DNA from: Chitinophaga sp.
GTDB lineage: Bacteria; Bacteroidota; Bacteroidia; Chitinophagales; Chitinophagaceae
Reading direction: 5' to 3'
Assembly: GCF_017745275.1 (NCBI RefSeq)
Contig: NZ_JAGHZS010000010.1
Span: 372,001-436,000 of the forward strand
DNA length: 64,000 nt
In this document: positions 27,071 to 36,870 of the stretch, piece after piece
Layout of the letters: each line of letters starts with the position of its first letter
How positions within the stretch are numbered: position 1 is the first letter of the stretch
Notes under the pieces: model-generated
The model's input: the letters and a program-made list of their open reading frames with translations, nothing else
What the model was told of the DNA's origin: nothing
The model's database searches: none
Program-made: the position numbers and the translations under genes

Positions 27071-27760
27071 ATGAAAGTATTGATTGTAGAAGATAACAAG
27101 GAACTGGCCAGCGGGATATCCGATTATCTCAACGGCGAAAAGTATATCTGTGAGCTGGCGTACACCTTCGAAGCAGCCCGGGAAAAGCTGTCGCTTTTCT
27201 CTTACGATTGTATCCTGCTGGATATTATGCTGCCGGACGGTAATGGCCTGGAGTTGCTGAATTATATCCGAAAAGAGAACATCAATAGCGGGATACTGAT
27301 CATTTCTGCCAAAGATGCGCTGGATGATAAGGTAAACGGCCTGGAAGGTGGGGCAGACGACTATGTCACCAAGCCTTTTCACCTGCCGGAGCTGCATGCG
27401 CGCCTGCGGGCGATTTACCGCCGTAAAAAGCTGGAAGGGAGCAACAATAACCTGGTCACCTTCAATGAAATAGTACTCAATACCGACACGGTGGAAGCTA
27501 CCGTGAATGATGTGCTGCTGGATGTTACCCGCAAGGAATTTGACCTATTGTTGTATTTTGTGGTCAATAAAAACCGTGTATTATCGCGGCAGTCTATTGC
27601 AGCCCACCTTTGGGGGGATTATACCGATAACCTGGCTAATTTCGATTTCGTTTACCAACATGTAAAAAACCTGAGAAAAAAGATCAGTGCCGTGGAAGGA
27701 ACAGATTACATTGAAACGGTATATGGCTTAGGCTATAAGTTTAATACATCCAAAACATGA
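27071..27760 (+). CDS. OmpR-family response regulator
   Basis: A 229-residue two-component regulator. The receiver domain has the acidic pair in VEDNKEL, the phospho-acceptor aspartate in CILLDIMLPDG near residue 51, and KPFHLPEL with the conserved lysine near 101. The C-terminal winged helix contains FDLLLYFVVNKNRVLSRQSI and ends YIETVYGLGYKF. Its stop overlaps the start of the kinase gene by four bases. The efflux operon begins about 1.4 kb downstream in the same direction and is the likely target. Confidence 0.95.
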   Translation: MKVLIVEDNKELASGISDYLNGEKYICELAYTFEAAREKLSLFSYDCILLDIMLPDGNGLELLNYIRKENINSGILIISAKDALDDKVNGLEGGADDYVTKPFHLPELHARLRAIYRRKKLEGSNNNLVTFNEIVLNTDTVEATVNDVLLDVTRKEFDLLLYFVVNKNRVLSRQSIAAHLWGDYTDNLANFDFVYQHVKNLRKKISAVEGTDYIETVYGLGYKFNTSKT

Positions 27761-29076
27761 AGCTACTTAACAAAATAACGCTTTGGTTTATTGGTGTTGT
27801 ATTGCTGGTAACACCCATTACCATGGTCATTTCCCGCAACAATATCAAAAAACACCTGGATCAGGCGGAAATAGAGCGTATGAAGGCCGTTAACGACCGG
27901 GTGGCCCAGCAACTCCGTGCGGGCGAAAAACCGGACCGTTATACCCATGGCCGCCCCATTGAAATCAGCCTGCTGCCTGGCACCTTACCGGCGGAAAAGG
28001 TGACTGTCAGCAAGGATAATTATGTGGCAGAAGACCTGGGGCGGAAAGAATGCCGCATTACCGTGAACTCCTATTATGAAGTAGGGGCACAACATTATAA
28101 AATTTCTTCCTTCAATTACGTAATTAAGTCAGAAGAAATATTCCAGGGAATGCTCACTGCGGTGATATGGAAAATAGTGTTGCTGACCATTGCGGTGTCT
28201 GTGACGGCACGGCTCATCTCCGGAAAAATCTTTTTGCCGCTGCGCCGCACCATGAAAGCCATTCATCGCTTCGATCTGAAACAAAAAAAGAAGATACAAC
28301 TTCCCGAAACCAGCACCACTGAATTCAAAGAGTTGAATGCTTTCCTCCGCAAAATGACGGATAAAGCCATGGAAGACTATGCCGCCGTGAAAGAGTTCAG
28401 TGAAAATGCAGCACATGAGCTGCAAACACCGCTGGCCGTGATCCGCAGCAAAATAGAATTGCTTTCTGAAACGAATATCGATGGCACACAAGCCGCACTG
28501 ATAGGAGATATGCAGAATGCCATTGAAAAGTTATCGCATATCAACCGCTCCTTAATCCTGCTCACCAAGCTGGAAAACCAGGAATTCAAAACTACAGAAA
28601 GCCTGAAATTTTGCAGGGTTACCAAAGAGGTGCTGGCTACTTATGAAGACTGGATCCTGATGCGGGACATTAAATTGTCCACGCAACTGGATAAAGCCGT
28701 ACCACTGAACATCCATCCGGCATTGGCAGAGATGCTGATGAATAACCTGCTGAGTAATGCTATCCGGCATAACCGTGATGGCGGGCAAATAGACGTGCTG
28801 CTGACTCACCGGGAACTTTGTATCAGTAATACCGGCCTGCCGCCGCAGATCCCTACCAGTGAACTATTCCAGCGATTCAAAAAAAGTAACCAGAGCAGTG
28901 ACAGTATAGGATTGGGTTTGGCGATTGTAAAGCAAATCTGCGAGGTGAGTAATTATACCATTGATTATACCTATACCAATGGCTGGCACAGGATACATGT
29001 TTACTTTTTTAAAGAAGATGTGCCAAATGTGATGAACGGCGAACCCTTGCCCACAGCGGCGGAGATGCCCGCGTAG
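27757..29076 (+). CDS. Sensor histidine kinase
   Basis: A 439-residue membrane kinase with two helices (about residues 8-28 and 135-155) around a periplasmic sensor of about 105 residues. The phospho-acceptor histidine is in NAAHELQTPLAVIRSK near 221. The ATPase domain has the N box NNLLSNAIRHN near 328 and the G box SIGLGLAIVKQI near 384. No HAMP motif is obvious. It overlaps the response regulator by four bases and forms a pair with it; the signal is unknown, but the downstream efflux genes suggest envelope stress or a toxic compound. Confidence 0.94.
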   Translation: MKLLNKITLWFIGVVLLVTPITMVISRNNIKKHLDQAEIERMKAVNDRVAQQLRAGEKPDRYTHGRPIEISLLPGTLPAEKVTVSKDNYVAEDLGRKECRITVNSYYEVGAQHYKISSFNYVIKSEEIFQGMLTAVIWKIVLLTIAVSVTARLISGKIFLPLRRTMKAIHRFDLKQKKKIQLPETSTTEFKELNAFLRKMTDKAMEDYAAVKEFSENAAHELQTPLAVIRSKIELLSETNIDGTQAALIGDMQNAIEKLSHINRSLILLTKLENQEFKTTESLKFCRVTKEVLATYEDWILMRDIKLSTQLDKAVPLNIHPALAEMLMNNLLSNAIRHNRDGGQIDVLLTHRELCISNTGLPPQIPTSELFQRFKKSNQSSDSIGLGLAIVKQICEVSNYTIDYTYTNGWHRIHVYFFKEDVPNVMNGEPLPTAAEMPA

Positions 29077-29197
29077 GTATCCATCTCCCTAAAAAAATAT
29101 CAATTTTGAATTTCCTTCAAAGTTACTTCAAAATGATACAGTCATTTTGTGGTTGAAATATCCTTAACGGCATTTCAATCGTAAAATCTAGTTATTC

Positions 29198-30592
29198 ATG
29201 TGGAGTAAAAAAAATTGCCTGTTGACGTTTGCAGCGGTGTTCACAACAACACTCGCCGGCTACAACGCCAATGCACAGCAGGTGTTTACCCTTAAGCAGG
29301 CCATTGATACCGCCATCGCCAATTATGGTACCATCAAGGCCAAAGCCAGCTATACGGCGGCTGCACGGGAACAGGTATCGCAGGCACGCCGCGATTACCT
29401 GCCGAATGTCAATGTAGGAGTACAGCAGGATTATGGTACCGTCAACGGCCAGAATGGTCCCCTGTACGGCTTTGGAGGACTAAGCGCCGCTTCAGCCGGA
29501 CCCTCGCTCGATCATCAGAATTGGAATGCCGCCTTCGGCGCATTATACCTTACTAATATCAACTGGGACTTCTTTGCCTTTGGCAGAGCAAAAGAAAAGG
29601 TGAAAACGGCAGTAGCGGCCGCCACACAGAACGATAAAGACTGGCAACAAGAGATTTTTAAGCACAAAATTAAAGTGGCGGCCACTTATTTAAACCTCGT
29701 GGCAGCACAACAGCTCACCCGTTCCTACGAGGAAAACCTGCAGCGCGCAGATACGATCCGTCGCGTAGTTGTGACCCGCGTGAAGAATGGACTCATCGCC
29801 GGTGTAGACTCTTCCCAGGCCAATGCAGAATATTCCAGCGCCAGGATTGCCCTCACCAAAGCGAAGGATTTTGAGCAGGAACAAAGCAATCAACTGGCAC
29901 AACTGCTGGGCGTAGCGCCGCAATCATTTACGGTAGATACTACCTATATGACACGTATTCCAGCCCTGCCGCAACAAAATTTCAACCCGGATAATCATCC
30001 GCTGTTGCAATGGTATAAAAGCCGTATTGCCCTCAGCGATGAACAGGCGAAGTACGCTAAAACGCTGTACTACCCGGCCTTTTCACTGGTAGGACTACTG
30101 CAGACACGTGGCTCCGGCTTTGGCGCCGGCTATATAGCCGATCAAACTGATTTTACACACAACTACTGGGATGGCGTGAAACCTACCCGCACCAACTATT
30201 TGCTGGGCGTAGGCGTTACCTGGAATATCACACAACCATTCCGCATATCCCGGCAGGTGAGGGCGCAACAGCAGATCAGCCAGGGATTACAATACGAATA
30301 CGAACTCGCTGGTCAGCAGATCCGCGCACAACTGGACCTCTCCGATATCAAAATAAAGAATGCCCTGGATAACTACCGGGAAGTGCCTGTGCAGGTGAAA
30401 GCTGCATCAGATGCCTATCTCCAGAAATCAGTATTGTATAAAAACGGGCTCACTAACCTGGTAGATGTTACACAGGCGCTCTATGTACTCATCCGGGCAG
30501 AAACAGACAAAGACATCGCCTATAGCAATGTGTGGCAGGCTTTATTGCTGAAAGCTGCAGCAGTAGGAGATTTTAGCATATTTGAAAACTAG
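29198..30592 (+). CDS. TolC-family outer-membrane efflux protein
   Basis: A 464-residue protein with a signal peptide ending NANAQQ and the paired OEP coiled-coil repeats: FTLKQAIDTAIANYGTIKAK at the start and AYLQKSVLYKNGLTNLVDVT near the end, where a GLTNLVDVTQAL-type segment marks the second repeat. It should form the outer-membrane channel of the tripartite pump encoded with it. It comes first in this operon, before the pump and the adaptor, unlike the common adaptor-pump-channel order. Confidence 0.92.
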   Translation: MWSKKNCLLTFAAVFTTTLAGYNANAQQVFTLKQAIDTAIANYGTIKAKASYTAAAREQVSQARRDYLPNVNVGVQQDYGTVNGQNGPLYGFGGLSAASAGPSLDHQNWNAAFGALYLTNINWDFFAFGRAKEKVKTAVAAATQNDKDWQQEIFKHKIKVAATYLNLVAAQQLTRSYEENLQRADTIRRVVVTRVKNGLIAGVDSSQANAEYSSARIALTKAKDFEQEQSNQLAQLLGVAPQSFTVDTTYMTRIPALPQQNFNPDNHPLLQWYKSRIALSDEQAKYAKTLYYPAFSLVGLLQTRGSGFGAGYIADQTDFTHNYWDGVKPTRTNYLLGVGVTWNITQPFRISRQVRAQQQISQGLQYEYELAGQQIRAQLDLSDIKIKNALDNYREVPVQVKAASDAYLQKSVLYKNGLTNLVDVTQALYVLIRAETDKDIAYSNVWQALLLKAAAVGDFSIFEN

Positions 30593-30653
30593 CGCAGATC
30601 GCTTTCGTTAAACGGACGCCATTGATGGCTTTATTTACCAACACGTCGTTATT

Positions 30654-33600
30654 ATGAACTTAATCAGTTTCGCATTAAAAAAACCTATTACCATACTGGT
30701 ACTTGTTGCCGGCCTGTTCTTCTTCGGGATAAAAGCGGTCAATACGATTAAGATCGACATCTTCCCCAAGCTGGATATGCCGGTACTCTATGTATCGCAT
30801 CCTTTCGGCGGTTATACGCCGGTGCAGATGGAAGCCTTTTTCGCCAAACAGTATATCAACATATTCCTGTTTGTGAACGGGATCAAAAGCATTGAAACCA
30901 AGAATATACAAGGCCTCACGCTGATGAAGATCAACTTCTATCCCGGTACCAACATGGCCCAGGCGGCGGCCGAGGTGAGTGCGTTTTCCAACAGGATACA
31001 GGCCACGTTTCCACCTGGTTCCAACCCGCCGTTTATTATTCGCTTTGATGCGTCCACGCTGCCGGTAGGCCAACTGGTGCTGAGCAGCGATAAACGCAGC
31101 AACAACGAATTACTGGATATGGCGAACGTATACGTACGTTCATCGTTTACATCTATTCCCGGTCTGGTGGCTTCTCCGCCATTCGGCGGGAACGTGCGTA
31201 CCGTAGTGATCAAAGCGGATCCGGTATTGCTGCGCCAGCACAATCTTACACCCGATCAGTTGGTAGAAGCCATGCGCGTGAACAACCAAACTGCTCCGTC
31301 GGGGAATGTGCGCATTGGGGATAATAATTATATCGCTTCCGCCAATACCACTATCCGTAACATCAAGGATTTTGAAAATATTCCGTTGTTTAAGGGAGAT
31401 GTACAAAATCTGTATCTGCGCGATGTAGCAACCGTGGAAGACGGCGCGGATATTACCTCCGGCTATGCACTGGTAAACGGCAGACGCTCGGTATACCTGA
31501 GTATTGCGAAGAGCGCTGACGCCTCCACCTGGGAAGTAGTACAAAACCTGAAGAAATCTATTCCAAAAATGCAGGCCCAGCTACCGGAAGATGTGAAGCT
31601 GAGCTATGAATTTGACCAGTCCACCTATGTGATCAACTCCGTGAAGAGCTTACTCACTGAAGGTACCATCGGCGCTATTCTCACAGGTTTGATGGTACTG
31701 CTCTTCCTCGGGGATCCAAGAGGAGCGATGATTGTGATCCTCACCATTCCTACCTCTATCATTTCAGCGGTACTGTTTCTCAACCTCTTTGGGCAAACCA
31801 TCAATATCATGACGCTGAGTGGACTGGCGCTGGCCATTGGTATCCTGGTAGATGAAAGTACAGTAACCATTGAAAATATACACCAGCACCTGGATATGGG
31901 GAAACCCAAGGCCCTGGCCATCTGGGATGCCTGCCAGGAAATTGCGTTTCCGAAGCTGCTGATCCTGTTCTGTATCCTCGCGGTATTTGCGCCGGCATTC
32001 ACCATGGGCGGTATCCCCGGTTCGCTGTTCCTGCCGCTGGCCCTGGCCATTGGCTTTAGCATGATCATTTCCTACTTCCTGGCGCAAACCTTTGTACCAG
32101 TGATGGCCAACTGGGTGATGAAAGTAAAGCACCACAAAAAAGCCGATGGTACCAATATGTCGGATGCAGAAGAATTTGCGGCATCAGGACTGGCAGGTGC
32201 CGGTGAACATGATACGTGGGAACAGAAAAAAGTATTGGTAGAACGGGCGGACAGCAACCGCGATGGAAAAGTGAGTGGCTTCGAAAAGCTGCGTAACCGC
32301 TACCTGCGCTTTATAGGGCGCATGATGCCTTATCGCCGGCCTATAGTTATTGGCTACCTGGTATTGGTAGGCGCTGTGGTGGCACTGCTCCTGGGCTCCA
32401 TTGGCCGCGATGTATTACCGAAAGTAAATGGTAGCCAGTTCCAGGTGAGAATGCGGATTCCGGATGGTACACGTATCGAAGTCACAGAAGCGAAAACGCT
32501 GCAGTTACTCGATGGCATTAAAGGTATTGTTGGAAAAGAGAATGTTGACATCACCTCCGCTTATGTAGGCATGCATCCGCAGCTGTTTTCTATCAGCCCT
32601 ATCTTCCTCTGGATGGCCGGGCCGCATGAATCCGTGTTACAGGTGACTCTCAGCGAACACTATAAAGTTAACCTGGATGAGTTAAAAGATAAGATCCGTG
32701 CACGTGCCAAATCCATTGACCCGCAAATGAAATTATCCTTCGAACCGATTGAATTAACCGATAAAATTCTCAGCCAGGGATCGCCTACACCGGTAGAGGT
32801 GCGCTTTTCCGGCCGCGATAAAAAACAGAATGAAAAATATGCGCAGATCATGGTGGATGAGCTGAAGAAAATCAGTTACCTCCGCGATGTGCAGATTGGG
32901 CAGTCTATTAAATACCCGGCGCTCAATATTAAAGTGGATCGCGTTCGCGCTGCCCAGCTGGGCGTGGATATGAGCGACGTTTCCCGGTCACTCATCGCCT
33001 CTACCTCCTCTTCACGTTTAACGGAAAAGAATGTATGGGTAGATGAAAAAGCAGGATACAGCTATAGTGTACAGGTACAGGTGCCGGAAAGTAAAATGGC
33101 CAGCAAAGAACAGGTAGGAGAGATCCCGCTGTTGAAAAACACACCCCGCCCCATACTGGGCGATGTGGCTGACATGAGTACTGACACCACTTACGGCGAA
33201 GCAGATAACCTTGGCGCTATGCCCACACTAACGGTAACGGCTAACCTGAATAATAAAGACCTTGGTTCGGCGGCCGTGGATGTGAAAAAAGCTATTGCTG
33301 CCATGGGTAAATTACCCCGTGGTTTAAATGTGGAACTGATTGGTTTAAGCAGTACCCTCACAGAAACGCTGGATAGTTTGCAAGGTGGTTTGATTGTAGC
33401 CATCGTCGTGATCTTCCTGATGCTGGCAGCAAATTTCCAGTCGTTCAAAGTATCTGCAGTAGTGCTGGCCACCGTACCGGCAGTATTGTTAGGCTCATTG
33501 GCATTGTTGATGTTATGCGGCTCCACCTTAAATCTGCAGTCATATATGGGGATGATTATGTCCGTAGGGGTATCTATTTCCAATGCGGTATTATTGATCA

Positions 33601-33932
33601 CCAATGCGGAGCAACTGCGCAAGCATAATGGCGATGCATTGTTATCTGCTACAGAAGCGGCAGCGTTGCGTTTACGCCCTATTCTTATGACGGCGTTAGC
33701 CATGGTGGTAGGTATGATTCCGATGGCCAGCGGTTTGGGAGAAGCGGGTGACCAGTCATCTCCTTTAGGCCGCGCGGTGGTTGGAGGACTCATCGCCTCT
33801 ACTTTCGCTGCATTGTTTATCTTGCCGCTGGCTTTTGCCTGGGGACAGGGTAAAGCAGGCACGCAGAGCGTATCATTGCATCCGGGAGATGAAGACAGTA
33901 TACACTACATTCCTTCAAACGAAAAAGCATAA
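30654..33932 (+). CDS. RND efflux pump permease with an EF-hand-like insert
   Basis: A 1092-residue inner-membrane RND pump. The first helix lies at residues 12-30, the first large porter domain follows, and helices 2-6 span about 335-490 with the proton-relay region GLALAIGILVDESTVTIENI (Asp-Glu in place of the usual Asp-Asp). The second half repeats this, with FLMLAANFQSFKVSAVVLAT and ILMTALAMVVGMIPMASGLG. Between the halves, in the loop expected in the cytoplasm, residues 533-544 read DSNRDGKVSGFE, a perfect 12-residue EF-hand loop. The permease lies between the TolC-like gene and the adaptor gene and probably exports a small toxic compound; the substrate cannot be told. Confidence 0.93.
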   Translation: MNLISFALKKPITILVLVAGLFFFGIKAVNTIKIDIFPKLDMPVLYVSHPFGGYTPVQMEAFFAKQYINIFLFVNGIKSIETKNIQGLTLMKINFYPGTNMAQAAAEVSAFSNRIQATFPPGSNPPFIIRFDASTLPVGQLVLSSDKRSNNELLDMANVYVRSSFTSIPGLVASPPFGGNVRTVVIKADPVLLRQHNLTPDQLVEAMRVNNQTAPSGNVRIGDNNYIASANTTIRNIKDFENIPLFKGDVQNLYLRDVATVEDGADITSGYALVNGRRSVYLSIAKSADASTWEVVQNLKKSIPKMQAQLPEDVKLSYEFDQSTYVINSVKSLLTEGTIGAILTGLMVLLFLGDPRGAMIVILTIPTSIISAVLFLNLFGQTINIMTLSGLALAIGILVDESTVTIENIHQHLDMGKPKALAIWDACQEIAFPKLLILFCILAVFAPAFTMGGIPGSLFLPLALAIGFSMIISYFLAQTFVPVMANWVMKVKHHKKADGTNMSDAEEFAASGLAGAGEHDTWEQKKVLVERADSNRDGKVSGFEKLRNRYLRFIGRMMPYRRPIVIGYLVLVGAVVALLLGSIGRDVLPKVNGSQFQVRMRIPDGTRIEVTEAKTLQLLDGIKGIVGKENVDITSAYVGMHPQLFSISPIFLWMAGPHESVLQVTLSEHYKVNLDELKDKIRARAKSIDPQMKLSFEPIELTDKILSQGSPTPVEVRFSGRDKKQNEKYAQIMVDELKKISYLRDVQIGQSIKYPALNIKVDRVRAAQLGVDMSDVSRSLIASTSSSRLTEKNVWVDEKAGYSYSVQVQVPESKMASKEQVGEIPLLKNTPRPILGDVADMSTDTTYGEADNLGAMPTLTVTANLNNKDLGSAAVDVKKAIAAMGKLPRGLNVELIGLSSTLTETLDSLQGGLIVAIVVIFLMLAANFQSFKVSAVVLATVPAVLLGSLALLMLCGSTLNLQSYMGMIMSVGVSISNAVLLITNAEQLRKHNGDALLSATEAAALRLRPILMTALAMVVGMIPMASGLGEAGDQSSPLGRAVVGGLIASTFAALFILPLAFAWGQGKAGTQSVSLHPGDEDSIHYIPSNEKA

Positions 33933-33960
33933 TCATCTAATTTCTATTAAAATATATTTT

Positions 33961-35082
33961 ATGAACAGCGGTTTCCGTATCACTTTCTCTTTATTGTCTG
34001 CCATGATGATCACCGCAGGACTACAAAGCTGTAGCTCCTCCGGCGCCAAAGAAGCGAAAGACCCATCCGCCACTGAAATAGCGCCCGCGCTGGACGCTTT
34101 CTCCCTGGAGAAAGGCAGTCTTTCTTCTTCTATACAAATTCCCGGTGAGCTGGTCGCTTTCCAGCAGGTTGACCTCTACGCCAAAGTAAACAGCTTCGTG
34201 AAAAAAATGAATGTGGACGTAGGTAGTGAAGTGTCCGCAGGACAGTTATTAGTGACCATGGAAGCGCCGGAAATCAATTCACAATTATCTGGTGCTGAGT
34301 CGAGGCTGAAGTCGCAGGAAGCCATTTATTTATCCAGCAAAGCCACTTACGACCGCCTGCTGGAAACCAGTAAAACACCGGGTACCATTTCCCAGAACGA
34401 CCTGGACGTGGCCTTTGCCCGCCAGAAGTCAGACCTGGCACAACTGGAGGCCGCCAGAGCCGCACATCGGGAAATAGGTGATAACCGTAATTACCTGGAA
34501 ATCCGTGCACCCTTCAGCGGCGTGATCACCGCCCGCAACGTCAGCGCTGGCGCCTATGTGGGCCCTTCAGGTAAAGGCTCTGAACTGCCCATCTTTACCT
34601 TACAGGAACAAAAGAAACTGAGGTTGGTGGTGAGTGTACCGGAAGCGTATACCAGCTATCTGAACAACCAGAGTGAAGTGAATTTTACCGTGAGATCACT
34701 GGCAGATAAACAGTTTAAAGGAAAAGTAATACGCCTGGCAGGTGCGCTGGATCGCAAGCTCCGCGCCCAACACATCGAAATTGATGTGGCCAACAACGAT
34801 AAAAGCCTGTTACCGGGTATGGTAGCAGAAGTAGCGGTTCCGCTGACCGGTAGTGCCAGCAACTTCCTGGTACCGTCAACGGCTATACTGAATTCCACGA
34901 AAGGCATATATGTAGTGAAGATTGAAAATAAAAAAACAAAATGGATACCCGTTACCACCGGTCGTACCGAAAAAGGGAAAACAGAAGTATTCGGGGAACT
35001 AAATACAGGCGATACGCTGGTAACTATTGCCAGCGAAGAAGTAAGGGATAATGCGCCCGCCGATCATGTAAACGTTAAGTAG
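33961..35082 (+). CDS. RND efflux periplasmic adaptor (HlyD/MFP type)
   Basis: A 373-residue predicted lipoprotein (GLQSCSSSG cleavage site). The lipoyl/barrel-sandwich halves are visible as LVAFQQVDLYAKVNSFVKKM and EIRAPFSGVITARNVSAGAY, with a helical hairpin between them (GAESRLKSQEAIYLSSK), then the beta-barrel domain and a membrane-proximal end. ATG 33961 gives the natural lipoprotein signal; an upstream in-frame ATG at 33781 lies inside the pump gene and is not used. It joins the TolC channel to the RND pump and is the last gene of the operon. Confidence 0.93.
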   Translation: MNSGFRITFSLLSAMMITAGLQSCSSSGAKEAKDPSATEIAPALDAFSLEKGSLSSSIQIPGELVAFQQVDLYAKVNSFVKKMNVDVGSEVSAGQLLVTMEAPEINSQLSGAESRLKSQEAIYLSSKATYDRLLETSKTPGTISQNDLDVAFARQKSDLAQLEAARAAHREIGDNRNYLEIRAPFSGVITARNVSAGAYVGPSGKGSELPIFTLQEQKKLRLVVSVPEAYTSYLNNQSEVNFTVRSLADKQFKGKVIRLAGALDRKLRAQHIEIDVANNDKSLLPGMVAEVAVPLTGSASNFLVPSTAILNSTKGIYVVKIENKKTKWIPVTTGRTEKGKTEVFGELNTGDTLVTIASEEVRDNAPADHVNVK

Positions 35083-35100
35083 GTTGATAGATGATGAATT

Positions 35101-35137
35101 AAAGGGGCTGTCTCTGTAGGGAGGCAGTCCCTTTTTG
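35101..35137 (+). terminator. Terminator of the efflux operon
   Basis: AAAGGGGCTG at 35101-35110 pairs with CAGTCCCTTT (35124-35133, one G-U pair) and is followed by a T-run. It also lies just behind the stop of the convergent minus-strand gene at 35141. Confidence 0.75.
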
Positions 35138-35140
35138 TTG

Positions 35141-35878
35141 TCAGGAACCGGATACCAGCAGGTATCCGTAATTGCCGGTACTACGCTGTTGCGCGGTAAA
35201 GTAAATGCTGGTATAAGAAGGATCTACCATAGTAGCGATGAAAGAGGAATTATTGGCGGCCGGATCAAAGTGCATCGGATAAGCCACTGTGCCAGCTGGT
35301 CCATAAGTGGCGTAAGCCGTCACTACAAAGTCTTCCGGCGCCCGGAAACTTTTGAAGGTATTCACTGTTACGGGGCAGCCACACATCATTTTCACGAACA
35401 CTGCAACTTGGGACGGAGAGGACGCAGTATCCTGCTCCAGTAGCAGTCCCGGCACTATCAGTGTATACGTATACGTGGATTGGGTGGGACTAAGCACTAC
35501 CTGTTGCGTAATGGTCATCGGTGTATCCATGTTGGGATAGGGGATGGTAGCGGTGATGGTGGCGGGTGTCATGGTGGTCACCAGGAACGACGGGAGCGTG
35601 CCACATACGGAGTTGCTGTCGGTAGCGAGGTAATCCACCTGCCCGCTGTTGGTATTATCAGGGGTGATAATCGGTAGCAGGTTGGGGGTACGGCCACTCA
35701 CCAACGGGGTGATGTTACCATCATCGATACTGCTGCTGGCGTTATAATTTAAGTTGAAGGGCGTACCGCCTACATTCATAACCACGGAGATGGAGTTGTA
35801 GTTGGGATTCCAGGCATTGGGACCCAATAGTTTGCCGCCCAATGCCTGCAGGTATACCGTCACAGTAATTAAACTCAT
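35141..35878 (-). CDS. Hypothetical beta-rich protein, no recognised family
   Basis: A 245-residue protein (MSLITVTVYLQALGGKLLGP) without a clear signal peptide or membrane helix. It is rich in Thr, Ser, Pro, Asn and Val with repeated strand-like stretches such as TITATIPYPNMDTPMTITQQ and YTYTLIVPGLLLEQD, and has a CGC cluster (MMCGCPV) near residue 167 plus one earlier cysteine. This composition suggests a beta-sandwich or a structural, possibly exported, protein. It faces the efflux operon tail to tail and has no obvious partner. I cannot assign a function. Confidence 0.7.
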   Translation of the reverse strand: MSLITVTVYLQALGGKLLGPNAWNPNYNSISVVMNVGGTPFNLNYNASSSIDDGNITPLVSGRTPNLLPIITPDNTNSGQVDYLATDSNSVCGTLPSFLVTTMTPATITATIPYPNMDTPMTITQQVVLSPTQSTYTYTLIVPGLLLEQDTASSPSQVAVFVKMMCGCPVTVNTFKSFRAPEDFVVTAYATYGPAGTVAYPMHFDPAANNSSFIATMVDPSYTSIYFTAQQRSTGNYGYLLVSGS

Positions 35879-35945
35879 AAAGTTATTTTGAGCGTGAGAA
35901 AATAGATCATTAATTTAATCCTATTCTCCCGGCTTACAAAATAAC

Positions 35946-36785
35946 TCAGCTGTTCACCGTGCGGATCACTCCCCTGAAAAAGCCTGCTGATTCGGCAATG
36001 CCCGGCAGCGGATCGCTCATGTCTTTTTCGTATTCAATGCTGCATACACCCTGGTAGCGGATCTTATCCAATGCAGTAACCAGCTTTTTAAAATCGATCA
36101 CGCCTCTGCCTATCTCAATGGCTTTAGCATCTTTGGCGGCAGCACTTACGTCTTTGATGTGAAGATCAAAGATCCTGTCTTTATACGCCAGGATAGCTTT
36201 GGAAGGCTCTTCACCGGCTCTCATGGCATGACCGATATCCAGGCATAATCCCAGTCGCGGGTCCCGGTTTTTAATAAGGTCATAGGCGTTTTTAGGACCG
36301 GGATACAATGCATCTTCCGGACCGTGGTTATGCACTGCCAGGCGGATATTATATGCTTTGATTTTTTCTTCGGTATAGTCCAGCAAGTCAGGTGTTGGTA
36401 CACCCACTATCAACGGCACACCTACGCGTTTGGCATATTCGAAGGCTTCATCTACTGATTTCTTTGTTTTCATATAGATAACGCCTACCGCATATACTTT
36501 GATGCCGGCAGCGGTAAATTTCCCCAGCACTTCCTGTATTTTCTCTGGTGTGCTGTTTAAGGGAAGATGAATATCCTTCACAGAGATGTTCGTAATATTC
36601 ACCCGGTTCATGATGGCGATGGCCTGGTCCAGGTCGAACTTGGCAAAGGTGTAACCCGCCATGCCTACGGCGAGTGGTCCTTTTTCTTTATTACCAGTAA
36701 AGGCGGCGGTAGCAGCGAAAGGCGCCATGGTAGTAGCAGCCATGCCCATGGCAGTTTGTAACAGGAAGTTCCTTCTTGATGACAT
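35946..36785 (-). CDS. Sugar phosphate isomerase/epimerase-family TIM barrel, Tat-exported
   Basis: A 279-residue protein with a Tat signal (SSRRNFLLQTAMGMAATTMA). The rest is an AP-endonuclease-2-type TIM barrel: AGYTFAKFDLDQAIAIMNRV near 45, LAVHNHGPEDALYPGPKN near 150 (metal-site histidine), LCLDIGHAMRAGE near 180 and IFDLHIKDVSAAAKDA near 207, with the last acidic ligand in VCSIEYEKDM. These positions match the divalent-metal ligands of the xylose-isomerase-like family. It probably isomerises or epimerises a sugar in the periplasm; the substrate is unknown. Confidence 0.88.
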   Translation of the reverse strand: MSSRRNFLLQTAMGMAATTMAPFAATAAFTGNKEKGPLAVGMAGYTFAKFDLDQAIAIMNRVNITNISVKDIHLPLNSTPEKIQEVLGKFTAAGIKVYAVGVIYMKTKKSVDEAFEYAKRVGVPLIVGVPTPDLLDYTEEKIKAYNIRLAVHNHGPEDALYPGPKNAYDLIKNRDPRLGLCLDIGHAMRAGEEPSKAILAYKDRIFDLHIKDVSAAAKDAKAIEIGRGVIDFKKLVTALDKIRYQGVCSIEYEKDMSDPLPGIAESAGFFRGVIRTVNS

Positions 36786-36870
36786 ATCGTTGTTTTACGT
36801 GGTGATAGCAATATGATTGCTATGCAGGTGACAGGCGGCTAAGATCTCTAAAATTCTTTATTTTTTCATG

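Noticed and set aside
33191..33862. 223-codon minus-strand frame inside the RND pump gene
   Set aside because: Shadow frame; the plus strand encodes conserved membrane helices of the pump.
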